DNA of 64,000 nt from Foetidibacter luteolus (GTDB lineage: Bacteria > Bacteroidota > Bacteroidia > Chitinophagales > Chitinophagaceae), in the NCBI RefSeq assembly GCF_009650435.1, contig NZ_VVIP01000067.1, positions 1 to 64,000 of the forward strand, given 5' to 3'. How positions within the stretch are numbered: the first letter of the stretch is position 1; each line of letters begins with the position of its first letter. Both the position numbers and the translations under genes were made by a program. A model generated the notes under the pieces. The model was not told the origin of the DNA. It was given only the letters and a program-made list of their open reading frames with translations, and did not search any database. Of the stretch, positions 18,219-27,569 are shown piece by piece.

Positions 18219-18980
18219 TTAAGCTATTTGATGTATTGTTTCTTCTATCGGATTGCCCTTCTGGAATACCTGGATACTCCAAAGTTTTATGCCCCCCATC
18301 AGAAAATCCGGTTGCCGGATTTTTGATATGTTTATGGCTTCCACATCTTTCAAATATTCCAGGTTAGGGCCTGTAAGGTATAGCTGGTCATAACGGAAAA
18401 CATTTGAGAGAATACTTATTGTATCGGCCACGCGTTTGCTCCATTTAGGAATGCCGATTTTTTCCAGCGCCTTGGAACCGATCCAGCTTTTGTAATCGCC
18501 CGATCGTTTAAGTGGATGAAGAGACAGGTTGAAATGAGGCAGGAGCAACCCTTCAGCAAAAAAACTTACCCCAATAAATTTTCCAAGAAGAAGCACCGCT
18601 TCAAATCCCTTTCCTTCAATCATTGATAGGGCCAGGAGATCTGTTATATTGCAAACCCTCACCGGGCATGAAAGCTTTGTTGAAAGGGCAGCTTCAAGCG
18701 GAAACTGCTTCCAGTGTTTTGACGGGTATAGTTCGGGTTCAAGTATTGTCCCATTGCAGATAAATCCTGGGAAACCAATTGATACAGCTTCAAAGCTGCC
18801 AATTGCAGAAGCCAGGCCCGCCATTTTTTGAATGAAGGTTTGCGGCAGAAGCTTTTTGTCTAGCGTTTCTTCTTCAAATGACTGTAAAGGGCTGCCATCC
18901 GCGCCAACAATAGATGCGCTTAGTTGTCTGCCCCTAACCTGTACACACAAAATATTCCCGGTCTGGTTAGCTGAATTCAT
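18219..18980 (-). CDS. ROK-family sugar kinase homologue with a degenerate phosphate loop
   Basis: 253 residues matching the ROK/polyphosphate-glucokinase fold: AVSIGFPGFICNGTI (66-80) is the strand-turn of ROK glucokinases, and N111-I-T-D114 stands where the catalytic Asp of the NDA motif is expected. The N-terminal phosphate-binding loop, normally DxGGTxxK, reads VQVRGRQLS (13-21), so the metal-binding Asp and the double glycine are gone. The ROK zinc motif is not visible either. It may therefore be an inactive sensor-like paralogue or a kinase with altered chemistry. No close operon partner; transcription ends at the terminator just downstream. Confidence 0.7.
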   Translation of the reverse strand: MNSANQTGNILCVQVRGRQLSASIVGADGSPLQSFEEETLDKKLLPQTFIQKMAGLASAIGSFEAVSIGFPGFICNGTILEPELYPSKHWKQFPLEAALSTKLSCPVRVCNITDLLALSMIEGKGFEAVLLLGKFIGVSFFAEGLLLPHFNLSLHPLKRSGDYKSWIGSKALEKIGIPKWSKRVADTISILSNVFRYDQLYLTGPNLEYLKDVEAINISKIRQPDFLMGGIKLWSIQVFQKGNPIEETIHQIA

Positions 18981-19065
18981 AGGATAAAATTATTGTGGCA
19001 CCCAGGTGTTAACCATTGTCAGAATCATGTTTTAATTGTACAAAGCAGTTTTCTGTACTGTTTAC

Positions 19066-19896
19066 CTAATCTCCCTGTAAAACCTTTGTCTCTTTCAGCC
19101 ATTGTATAACCCTGTCAAAAAAAGCCGCCGCATCCGGCTCATTATGCAATTCATGATAACCTCCGGGCCATTCAATAAAAGATAGCGCAGTCTTGTTAGC
19201 GCCGGCAGCAAATTCCCGTGAGCCATTTATGTTGGTAAAGTGGTCGCAAGTGCCGTGGATAAGGAGGGTCTTGTGCTTTAACCGATGGGCATTTGCAATG
19301 CACCAGCGGCCATTGCAGATCATTTCATAAGCCAGCCGGATGCTCACCATGCCATGGGTGGCAGGGTCGTTGCGAAATGCATTTACAGCTTCGGTGTTCC
19401 TTGTTATTTTCTCAAGCTGGAAACCCTGGCTAATTCTTAGGTTAGGAACGATAAAATTGGCCATGCACAGTAATTTTTCCTTCAGCCGGGGCATTTGGGC
19501 CACTACCAGCCCCGGCGAAGTTAGAATAGCGGCGGCTATGTCGGTTTTTTTACGTAAAAGCAACCCGGCTGCCAATCCGCCGCCCATACTGTGACCATAA
19601 AGGATTGCGGGACATTTATATTCTTTAATAGAAGTGTTGATAAAGGCGGAAAGATATTCCAGGCTAAACACAAGCCCCTTGGATGCGCCCCGCTGTCCAT
19701 CGCTGTATCCATGCCCGTAAAGGTCTATTGAGGTTACTGCAATGTTTTGCCTGTTAAAAAAAGCGGCCACATGCTTGTACCTACCCGCATATTCCCCAAT
19801 GCCATGTACCAGTATTACCACATAGTCGTATTGTTGAGGCCTCCAATGGTAACCGGCAAAACTTGTTTCTTTAAATTTCCATACAAACCGTTCCAT
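19066..19896 (-). CDS. Alpha/beta hydrolase, monoacylglycerol-lipase-like
   Basis: 276 residues of the alpha/beta-hydrolase fold with a complete triad: nucleophile S103 in GHSMGGG, D217 in HGTCDHFTN and H247 in GGYHELHNE. The oxyanion segment HGIGEYAGRY (31-40) and DLYGHGYSDGQRG (58-70) are typical of monoacylglycerol lipases and lysophospholipases. No signal peptide, so cytoplasmic. It likely frees fatty acids from monoacylglycerols or related esters. Single gene with its own promoter at 19931-19961. Confidence 0.88.
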   Translation of the reverse strand: MERFVWKFKETSFAGYHWRPQQYDYVVILVHGIGEYAGRYKHVAAFFNRQNIAVTSIDLYGHGYSDGQRGASKGLVFSLEYLSAFINTSIKEYKCPAILYGHSMGGGLAAGLLLRKKTDIAAAILTSPGLVVAQMPRLKEKLLCMANFIVPNLRISQGFQLEKITRNTEAVNAFRNDPATHGMVSIRLAYEMICNGRWCIANAHRLKHKTLLIHGTCDHFTNINGSREFAAGANKTALSFIEWPGGYHELHNEPDAAAFFDRVIQWLKETKVLQGD

Positions 19897-19930
19897 CGCT
19901 TATTACTTTTTTTCATGGGAAAGAGGCACT

Positions 19931-19961
19931 CAAAACTATCAGGTGTTGCATGCAACGTCAA
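19931..19961 (-). promoter_or_regulatory. Bacteroidota-type promoter of the hydrolase gene
   Basis: Minus strand: TTG (19959-19961), a 20-bp spacer and TAGTTTTG (19931-19938), a perfect TAnnTTTG box. It lies 35 bp upstream of the start codon. Confidence 0.65.
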
Positions 19962-20125
19962 TGTACATTTAACGGTTTGTGGTGAACAAACTAATGCTGT
20001 TTTACGATAACTGAAATAAATATGGCTGTATAAAGGCTTTTTTTGTATAAATGAAGGTTTTTCTGCCAAATTAATCCATATAATATTACAAGTTCAGAAC
20101 TTTGAAGAAAGAGAAAATAACTGAT

Positions 20126-22609
20126 ATGGGATACCGCCATCTAAAGCGCTGCTTACAATTCCTACTTTCGCTGATTGCGGTTTTTGCCTTAACCTTTCCA
20201 CCTTGTTTTAGCCAGCATATTGACGGAGAAACTATCCAGGAACTGGATCAAAAGCTGATGACCTGTAAAACAGACCGGCAACGCCTGCCCCTGTGGCTTG
20301 ATCTTGGCAAGCGGTACCTGCTGAAAATAGGAACGGTTCCCTCTGATATTGACAGCGCCAAATATTTTTCAATCTGCTCGAAAAGTGTTGCGCTACGGCT
20401 GGGTGAAGATTCGCTGGCAAGCGAATCAGACATACTGCTCTTAAAAACTTACCTGGAGATAAATGACCAAAAATCTGCCGCGGCATTGCTGCACCGCCCG
20501 GCAAAATCTGTTACAGATATCCGTGCATTATTATTGACAGGCGAAAATTATATGTACCGGCACGGCGTTGGAAAAACGGATTATGACAGTACGAACCAGA
20601 TGTTTGAAGAAGCACTTCTGTGTAGCCGTAAACTGAAATTGGTGCGCTGGGAAGCCGAAGCGTTGCGTTTTCAGGCGAAGTATTTCTTTGAACTAAGAGA
20701 CCTGGCAAAAGGGAGGAGGCTATTTGAACAAGCTATCCATTTGGTGAATAGCATAAAAAATAAATACCTGGAAGGAATTTTTTGGATAGATTATGGCTAT
20801 AACATACCTGATAATGACAGCACATTTGATGAGAAAGCCAGACTCATTACAAAATCAATTGAATTATTTCATGCAGTTGGCATGCCGGATAAAGAAATAT
20901 GGGCGGTAAGGGCACGGGCAGAAGTCTATCGCCGCCAGGGGAAGCTGGATACGGCAGCAGCAGAATTATTGCGTGCTGTCGATTTGCAGAAAAAGGCCGG
21001 TTACAGGAATTTTCATGAAAGCTATCAGCCGCTAACCGATATATATATATTCAAGGGCGATTACGACAACGCATTAACATACGCGTTGAATGCTGTGAAA
21101 AGCATGGAGCAAACAAGAGATACCACTTATGCTGCTTATGTCTATGAACGCCTCGGTGATATATATAGTGAGATTGGGGAGCCGTCGCAAAGCGTAACCT
21201 GGTATGCCCGCGCCGCAAGCGCGTTCGAACTGGCAGGGGACAGAGAACCGGTTATACGCATAAAGAGCCTGGCGGCTATACAAATGGTGATTTTGCATAA
21301 AGCCGGGCTGGCACTTGAGTTATTAACAGAAGCCAAAAAAACTTATCATCCTTTAATGCCAGTTCAAAAGGAACTGTTGGCAAGAGCGATGGGGGAATGT
21401 TATTCAGCTTTGCGACAACAGGGTAAAGCTGCAATGCATTTCAATGAAATGATGAGCGTGGAGCGCAACATACACCTTGGAAACCAGATATCCGCAGGCG
21501 CATATTATGCTTTCGGTAGTTTTAAGTTTCAGTCAGGTGCACTGAAAACAGCAGCCGCGTACCTGGATACAGCCCTCCATTTTTCGCCTGGAAGGGTGCC
21601 GTTGGCACATTTGAAAGACATGCATCTGATGCTGTTTAAAATAGATTCTCTTAACGGAGACTATGCAGCGGCCATTAAACATCTGCAGCAGTTTCAGCAA
21701 ATCAAAGACAGGATATTCAACGATAAAAAAGTCAGACAATTCAACGAGCTTATGTTAAGGTACGAGGCGGAACAAAACAGGAAGGACATAGCCGACCTGA
21801 AAAATATTGCCAGCCACCAGCGGCGTGAGTTAAGGCAGGCAACGCAGATCAGGCAATTCATCCTTGTTACAAGTTGTTTGTTGTTAATATTGCTAATACT
21901 GGCTTACAGCAGGTATCGTACCAAGCAGCGGCATAACCTGGAACTGAAATGGAAGCAGGCTGAGATATCTCAAAAGAACCTGTCACTGGAAAAAATGGTA
22001 AAGGAAAAAGAGTGTCTGGTGCGGGAAGCTCACCATCGGGTAAAAAATAATTTGCAGATTATCATCAGCCTACTGGAAACACAATACGGTTATCTTGAAC
22101 ATGAGCATGCCATCAAGGCAATCCGTGAAAGTACAGGCAGGATGCAGGCTATATCCCTCTTACACCAGAAGTTATATCAACCGGGCACTTCAGCAAGCAT
22201 TGATATGGAATTATATGTGCGTGAACTGGTAAGCTACCTGAGGGAAAGTTATGATTCAGACGCTCTTGTGCAGCCGGTTATCCAGGCACAATCTGTACGA
22301 CTGGATATCAGTCAGGCAGTGGCCGTGGGCATGATCATCCACGAAGCGGTGTCCAATGCGATTAAATACGCTTTGCCAGGTAATAGTTGCTGCCGCATCA
22401 GGATCAGTATCAGTGAAGATGAAACCGGTTGGGTGCAGCTTGTTATTAAAGACAACGGTCCAGGCCTCCCAGATGGCATTCATATCGATGCATCTCCATC
22501 TCTTGGCATGCTGCTCATCAGGACATTCATTGACCAGCTGGAAGGAAAGCTTTCCATCAACAACGAAAAAGGGCTTAAATTATCAATATGGTTTCTAAAA
22601 ACAGCATAA
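20126..22609 (+). CDS. TPR-containing sensor histidine kinase (HisKA_2 type)
   Basis: 827 residues. A signal-like segment (about 8-29) is followed by a large periplasmic region of TPR-like helical repeats (about 60-560), a membrane helix (about 580-600, FILVTSCLLLILLILAYS), a coiled coil and the kinase core. The phospho-acceptor region REAHHRVKNNLQIIISLLE (about residues 633-651) is the HisKA_2 signature; the ATPase domain shows EAVSNAIKYA and DNGPGLP. It senses something outside or in the envelope and phosphorylates a response regulator; the sigma-54 regulator gene starts 33 bp downstream and is the obvious partner. I prefer ATG 20126 over an in-frame TTG at 20102 because it puts the signal segment at the N-terminus. 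Confidence 0.88.
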   Translation: MGYRHLKRCLQFLLSLIAVFALTFPPCFSQHIDGETIQELDQKLMTCKTDRQRLPLWLDLGKRYLLKIGTVPSDIDSAKYFSICSKSVALRLGEDSLASESDILLLKTYLEINDQKSAAALLHRPAKSVTDIRALLLTGENYMYRHGVGKTDYDSTNQMFEEALLCSRKLKLVRWEAEALRFQAKYFFELRDLAKGRRLFEQAIHLVNSIKNKYLEGIFWIDYGYNIPDNDSTFDEKARLITKSIELFHAVGMPDKEIWAVRARAEVYRRQGKLDTAAAELLRAVDLQKKAGYRNFHESYQPLTDIYIFKGDYDNALTYALNAVKSMEQTRDTTYAAYVYERLGDIYSEIGEPSQSVTWYARAASAFELAGDREPVIRIKSLAAIQMVILHKAGLALELLTEAKKTYHPLMPVQKELLARAMGECYSALRQQGKAAMHFNEMMSVERNIHLGNQISAGAYYAFGSFKFQSGALKTAAAYLDTALHFSPGRVPLAHLKDMHLMLFKIDSLNGDYAAAIKHLQQFQQIKDRIFNDKKVRQFNELMLRYEAEQNRKDIADLKNIASHQRRELRQATQIRQFILVTSCLLLILLILAYSRYRTKQRHNLELKWKQAEISQKNLSLEKMVKEKECLVREAHHRVKNNLQIIISLLETQYGYLEHEHAIKAIRESTGRMQAISLLHQKLYQPGTSASIDMELYVRELVSYLRESYDSDALVQPVIQAQSVRLDISQAVAVGMIIHEAVSNAIKYALPGNSCCRIRISISEDETGWVQLVIKDNGPGLPDGIHIDASPSLGMLLIRTFIDQLEGKLSINNEKGLKLSIWFLKTA

Positions 22610-22642
22610 AACTTTTGGGTCATCTTCTTAAATAAAGAACCT

Positions 22643-24016
22643 ATGAAACATCAAATACTTATTGTGGAAGACGAACTGGTGGTTGCGGGTAATTTGCGGA
22701 CGATGCTTGAAAAAAATGATTACGGTGTTTGCGGTGTGGCCAGATCCGTTTTTCAGGCCGAGCAACTTATCGCCCAACAAAAGCCGGATATGGTAATGAT
22801 AGATATCTATCTTAGGGGTAACCTTACAGGTATTGATCTTGCTGTTGCGCTCAATGATCTGGATATACCTTTTGTGTATATATCCGCCAATTCCAGCAGG
22901 GATATTCTGGAAGCGGCAAAAGCTACCGTACCCTACGGCTTTATTGTAAAACCATTTCGGGAAAAAGACGTCTTAATTGCACTTGATATTGCTTTTTATC
23001 GGAAGGGATTTGTAAAACAGCTGCCGAAAAAAACAGGCAGCTCGCTATTCGAAAGAAATAAAACAGGGGGTAACGTATTATTGAAAAGCCCATCAATGCT
23101 TAAAGTGATGGATCTGATAAATGCGGTTTGCGGCAGCGAAACCTCGGTATTGCTTTTAGGAGAGAGTGGAACGGGTAAAGAATTCCTGGCAGATTATATA
23201 CATGCGCATTCTGCAAGGCATTCCGGGCCATTTGTTAAAGTCAACTGTGGCGCCATCCCCGCGCAACTGATAGAACAGGAGTTGTTTGGAAGCGAGAAGG
23301 GGGCATTTACAGACGCTTATGAACGCAAAACAGGAAAGTTTGAGCAGGCACAGGGTGGTACCATATTCCTCGATGAAATAGCAGAGATGCCTGTTGATGC
23401 CCAGGCCAAACTGTTAAGGGTGTTGCAGGAAAAGGAACTGTACCGGTTGGGGGGGAAAGATCCGGTACGCCTGAATATCCGTATTGTCGCGGCAACCAAC
23501 CGCATACTGGAAGAGCAAATTGCAGAGGGAAGGTTCAGGCTTGACCTGTATTATCGTCTCCAGGTATTTCCGGTTACCTTACCTCCTTTGCGAGAGAGGA
23601 AAGAAGATATTCCCGCGCTTGCACAGGCCTTCACACGCCACTATGGTGATACCATTGGCAAAAAAGTGGGTTTATCTGAAAAGGCACTGCACACACTGGA
23701 TGGCTACACCTGGCCCGGCAATATACGGGAACTTCAAAATATTATAGAAAGGCATGTTATACTTGCCACCGGTTCCGAAATAGATGACATTCTACTGCCC
23801 CGCACGGAATTGGAATTGCCAGAAGTTTCATCACAGCATAAGTCCTGGAAAACGTTAGAAGACGTGGAGAAGGATCACATCCTACAGGTTTTGGTCTGGT
23901 GCAATTACCGCGTTTCCGGTTCAAACGGCGCAGCCGCTATACTTGGCATTTCGCCTGCAATACTTACATCCAAACTAAAAAAAATGGGCATAGTCAGTCA
24001 ACACCTGGGAAAATAG
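22643..24016 (+). CDS. Sigma-54-dependent response regulator (receiver-AAA+-Fis)
   Basis: 457 residues. Receiver domain 1-120 with phospho-acceptor D54 (MIDIYLRG) and K103 (VKPF). AAA+ domain with Walker A GESGTGKE (173-180), Walker B IFLDEIAE and an arginine-finger region FRLDLYYRL. The sigma-54-contact loop reads GAFTDA (220-225) instead of the canonical GAFTGA; to my knowledge this variant occurs in other Bacteroidota activators. A Fis-type HTH closes the protein (about 410-455). It is expected to activate sigma-54 promoters once phosphorylated, most likely by the TPR kinase encoded 33 bp upstream. Confidence 0.9.
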   Translation: MKHQILIVEDELVVAGNLRTMLEKNDYGVCGVARSVFQAEQLIAQQKPDMVMIDIYLRGNLTGIDLAVALNDLDIPFVYISANSSRDILEAAKATVPYGFIVKPFREKDVLIALDIAFYRKGFVKQLPKKTGSSLFERNKTGGNVLLKSPSMLKVMDLINAVCGSETSVLLLGESGTGKEFLADYIHAHSARHSGPFVKVNCGAIPAQLIEQELFGSEKGAFTDAYERKTGKFEQAQGGTIFLDEIAEMPVDAQAKLLRVLQEKELYRLGGKDPVRLNIRIVAATNRILEEQIAEGRFRLDLYYRLQVFPVTLPPLRERKEDIPALAQAFTRHYGDTIGKKVGLSEKALHTLDGYTWPGNIRELQNIIERHVILATGSEIDDILLPRTELELPEVSSQHKSWKTLEDVEKDHILQVLVWCNYRVSGSNGAAAILGISPAILTSKLKKMGIVSQHLGK

Positions 24017-24060
24017 GCGAAATGTATTTTACTATTTGCAGGTTTTACTGTACGTTTCTT

Positions 24061-24150
24061 TTTGATACCGGCAGCATAGCCCTGTAGCGGCTTCGTTGCG
24101 TCGCAATCCATTCATCGGTTGGTATTTCATGGCATCTTTTCAGCCCCTGG
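24061..24150 (+). repeat. Dispersed intergenic repeat family 1, copy 4
   Basis: Well-preserved forward copy: TTTGATACCGGCAGC, CCTGTAGCGGCTTCG, TTGCGTCGCAATCC and TTTCATGGCATCTTTTCAG. The rest of the 400-bp gap (24151-24416) shows no gene; a TATATTGG at about 24401-24408 is a one-mismatch -7 candidate for the next gene. Confidence 0.75.
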
Positions 24151-24416
24151 TAGAATTGCGATATGTTACAAATAAGCGCAGAGTAAGGATTAAGCGGATT
24201 TTCACTGGCGTTTTGCATTTTTGCGAAAGCTTCGGACTTAAAAAAGAGATAGGTTAGCATGCATAACACTGCAAAACAGCATTAAAAAATCCTGCGTATG
24301 CGTGTCAGCTGCGTTATACTTTCCGAAAGAAGAAATATACAGCCGGTACGGCAAACTGGGATGCCCTTTAACAAAACAAGTGTCAATAAGCAGCAAAAGC
24401 GTTATATTGGAATTTT

Positions 24417-27400
24417 ATGGCAACGGATCCTCATCTTTTAGCCATCAGGAGGATGGTAACACTGGTGAAAAGCCAGCAGGAGTTACAGCTATTGATGGAA
24501 CATCATTTCTCTAAGCTGGCCCCTTTTGGCCAGATGGCTATTTATAATTATTGTCATGAAGATAAACGATTGACATTGCATGACGCATGTCCGCCAGGGA
24601 TAACAACTGGCCAATCTTTGCGGGAGATTCCTCTTGTGCTTGAAGCTGTACGACAGTCCGAAACCCCGGTTTTCTTCCATATTGCGAATGTTTCTCCGGC
24701 AGAATTAAATGAGCTGTACCACCTGGCCGGGCGTCAGGCTGGCCCTCCCTCTCCCGGGTTTGTATTGTACAGGATAGAGGATTGCAATAATGTATCCGGA
24801 ATTGCAGTACTGTATTTTGAAGACAGCAGGTGTTGCAATCCCGAAATGCTTAAGGTTATTGAAGAAGTGTTTTCGCTGTTGTCCATAGCCATCATAAATA
24901 TCCGCACCGCTGTGCAAATGCAGGCAAGGGAAAGGGAAAAAGAAATGCTGCTCTCAATTAGCAACGAGATGGCATTGATACGTGATAAAGCAGACCTGCT
25001 GGCGCTTATTAATACCCAACTGCGCAAGCTGCTTTACTTTACCCATTCAAGTATTTCCGTAATTCATCAGGAGGATAGCACTTTTTCCGCGTTCCTGCTT
25101 GACCCTGCATCCAGGTCACGGTCACATCCTGATTACCAATCAATGATTGCGACAAGATATCCTGTAAGCGGACCGTTCAAAGAAGTGCTTGAGTCAGACG
25201 AGCCTACTGTATTTGACCTTGAAAAACTGGTGCCTGGCGGCAATATGCCGTTTTATATCACCATCCACTACCAAGCCGGCATCAGGGAACTGGCTGCTAT
25301 ACCGCTGCATGGTGATAATGGTATCTTTGGCGTACTAACTTTTCTGTCAGACAGGGTACGGACCTTCAATCAAAACCATCTGCAGATTATTAAGGCAGTT
25401 GCAAGCCAGGTGTCGGTTGCCATTGCCAATATTTTCTCCGGTGAGCATTTGCGCAAAAGGGAATATGAAAAAGAAACGCTGTTGGCTGTAAGTTACAGGA
25501 TAGCGAAGATCAGGGACAAAAACCAGCTGCTTACTCTTATCAATTCAGAGTTAAAAAAGCTTTTCTATTTTACCCACAGCAGTATCTCCGCCATCAGTGA
25601 AGACGGGCAAAATTTCAGCGTATTTCTTACCGATCCTGCATCAAAATCCAAAGTGCACCCCGCTTACCAGGACCTGGTTACCACTGTTTACGCGGTAAAT
25701 GATGGCATATTCAACCGTTTTATCGAACAGGAAGAACCTACGGTATCTGATTACGAAGAAGTTGTTAGCAGGGCGCATGTTCCCAAATACGCCCGCATTC
25801 ATTATGAAGCCGGGTTAAAGGAAGCTGTCTCCACACCCCTGTTGAACGAAAAAGGTGTATGGGGGGTGCTGCATTTTTATTCAGACAGAAAGCACACATT
25901 TACTCCTGAGGATATCTCCATCATTAAAGGCATCGCCTATCAGGTATCTATTGCGGTATCCAATATTCTTGCAACGGAAGAACTACAACGCCGTGAAAAG
26001 GAGAAGTCCCTGCTTTTATCCTTTAGTTATGATATAGCTGCCGTAAAAGACAAAGAAGGCTTGGCTTCTACCATCAATAGGTACCTTAAAGATTTATTTT
26101 TTATAAAGGAATATATCCTGTCGGTAATAAATGACGATAGGCTTACACATAGCTATTTTTTATACGACTTGGCATCCGGCTATGCTGCCCAACCTGGCTT
26201 TGAACAAATTAAGAACAATCGGTTTCCTATTAAAGGAGGACTTGCGGAGGCTGTTCTGAAAGCGGCAACACCAGTTGTTTTCAATATTGATGAATTATTG
26301 AGTGAAGCGCGTATCTCGTTTCCTGGCGCAGATTTATGGAAATCCATTGGTGTAGACAAGATATTAGGTGTGCCTTTGAAAGTTGGTGCAAATGAAATAG
26401 GCATTTTATTGACACCCCCTGACCAGGTAAATGATGAATTGATACTGGGAATTTCTTCTCAGATCGCCATTGCCATAGCAAATATCATCAGCAACGAAAA
26501 AATCGCAGCACAGTTTAATGAAATCAATCGTTATAAACAGCAACTGGAACAGGAAAACCGTTACCTGCAGGAAGAAATCGGTACGGCTTATAATTATTCT
26601 GAACTGGTAGGGCAGGCAACAGGTATGCAACATGTTTACCAGTTAATTTCGCAGGTTGCGGCTACTGGCGCCAGTGTTCTGATATTGGGTGAAACCGGCA
26701 CCGGCAAAGAACTGGTAGCGCGCGCAATACACAACCACTCTCAGCAAAAAGAAAAGCTGATGGTGAAATTAAATTGCGCCGCTTTGCCATCCAACTTGGT
26801 GGAAAGCGAATTGTTTGGACATGAGCGCGGAAGCTTTACAGGTGCATTTGAAAGGCGTATCGGAAAATTTGAGCTGGCCAATAACAGTACCCTTTTCCTG
26901 GACGAAATCGGTGAACTTTCTTTGGAGTTGCAGGCAAAACTACTGCGTGCCATACAGGAAAAAGAAATTGAGCGACTGGGTGGGCGCTCTGTGATCAAGG
27001 TGAATGTCCGTATCATTTCCGCCACCAACAGAAACTTGGAAAATGAAGTGAGGCAGGGGCGTTTCAGAAGTGATCTTTATTACAGATTAAATGTTTTCCC
27101 GATAGAAATGCCCCCGTTGAGAGATCGGACGGAAGACATTCCTGCGCTGGTTGAACACTTTATTAGCCGATATTCAAAAATAACCGGCAGGAATGTGACC
27201 GGTGTTTCCGCGGCTGTGCTCAAGCAAATGACCAATTATGACTGGCCCGGAAATGTAAGGGAGCTAGAGCACTTGCTGGAAAGGACTATCCTGTTAAGCA
27301 AAGAATCACTTATCCGGCATATCGATCTGCCCTCACGGGATCGAAGAGCAAGTGAAAGGGCAGATGAAATTAAGCCTATGGTGCAGATGGAAAAAGATAT

Positions 27401-27569
27401 TATTCTCCGTGCACTGCAACAATGCAAAGGTAAAGTTCAGGGCCCTGGCAGTGCTGCAGAATTGCTTAGCCTCCCCCCAACAACACTTCATTCCAAAATG
27501 AAAAAGTTTGGCATCAAAAGAAGGTTATTGGCTTCGAACGACAGCGGGAAAGACAGGCTAATTCAATAA
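24417..27569 (+). CDS. Sigma-54 activator with four tandem GAF-like domains
   Basis: 1050 residues, unusually long for an enhancer-binding protein. A first GAF-like domain (about 15-165) is followed by three repeats of about 175 residues (about 175-350, 350-525, 525-690). Repeats 2 and 3 share the line LINxxLxKLxYFTHSSIS and all three begin with a LLxxSxxxAxxxDK-like lead-in. A short coiled coil (about 693-712) leads to the AAA+ domain with Walker A GETGTGKE (758-765), GSFTGA (805-810) and Walker B LFLDEIGE. A Fis-type HTH ends the protein. There is no receiver domain, so activity is probably set by ligands or redox state at the GAF domains. Its 3' end overlaps the convergent AraC gene by 12 bp. 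Confidence 0.88.
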   Translation: MATDPHLLAIRRMVTLVKSQQELQLLMEHHFSKLAPFGQMAIYNYCHEDKRLTLHDACPPGITTGQSLREIPLVLEAVRQSETPVFFHIANVSPAELNELYHLAGRQAGPPSPGFVLYRIEDCNNVSGIAVLYFEDSRCCNPEMLKVIEEVFSLLSIAIINIRTAVQMQAREREKEMLLSISNEMALIRDKADLLALINTQLRKLLYFTHSSISVIHQEDSTFSAFLLDPASRSRSHPDYQSMIATRYPVSGPFKEVLESDEPTVFDLEKLVPGGNMPFYITIHYQAGIRELAAIPLHGDNGIFGVLTFLSDRVRTFNQNHLQIIKAVASQVSVAIANIFSGEHLRKREYEKETLLAVSYRIAKIRDKNQLLTLINSELKKLFYFTHSSISAISEDGQNFSVFLTDPASKSKVHPAYQDLVTTVYAVNDGIFNRFIEQEEPTVSDYEEVVSRAHVPKYARIHYEAGLKEAVSTPLLNEKGVWGVLHFYSDRKHTFTPEDISIIKGIAYQVSIAVSNILATEELQRREKEKSLLLSFSYDIAAVKDKEGLASTINRYLKDLFFIKEYILSVINDDRLTHSYFLYDLASGYAAQPGFEQIKNNRFPIKGGLAEAVLKAATPVVFNIDELLSEARISFPGADLWKSIGVDKILGVPLKVGANEIGILLTPPDQVNDELILGISSQIAIAIANIISNEKIAAQFNEINRYKQQLEQENRYLQEEIGTAYNYSELVGQATGMQHVYQLISQVAATGASVLILGETGTGKELVARAIHNHSQQKEKLMVKLNCAALPSNLVESELFGHERGSFTGAFERRIGKFELANNSTLFLDEIGELSLELQAKLLRAIQEKEIERLGGRSVIKVNVRIISATNRNLENEVRQGRFRSDLYYRLNVFPIEMPPLRDRTEDIPALVEHFISRYSKITGRNVTGVSAAVLKQMTNYDWPGNVRELEHLLERTILLSKESLIRHIDLPSRDRRASERADEIKPMVQMEKDIILRALQQCKGKVQGPGSAAELLSLPPTTLHSKMKKFGIKRRLLASNDSGKDRLIQ

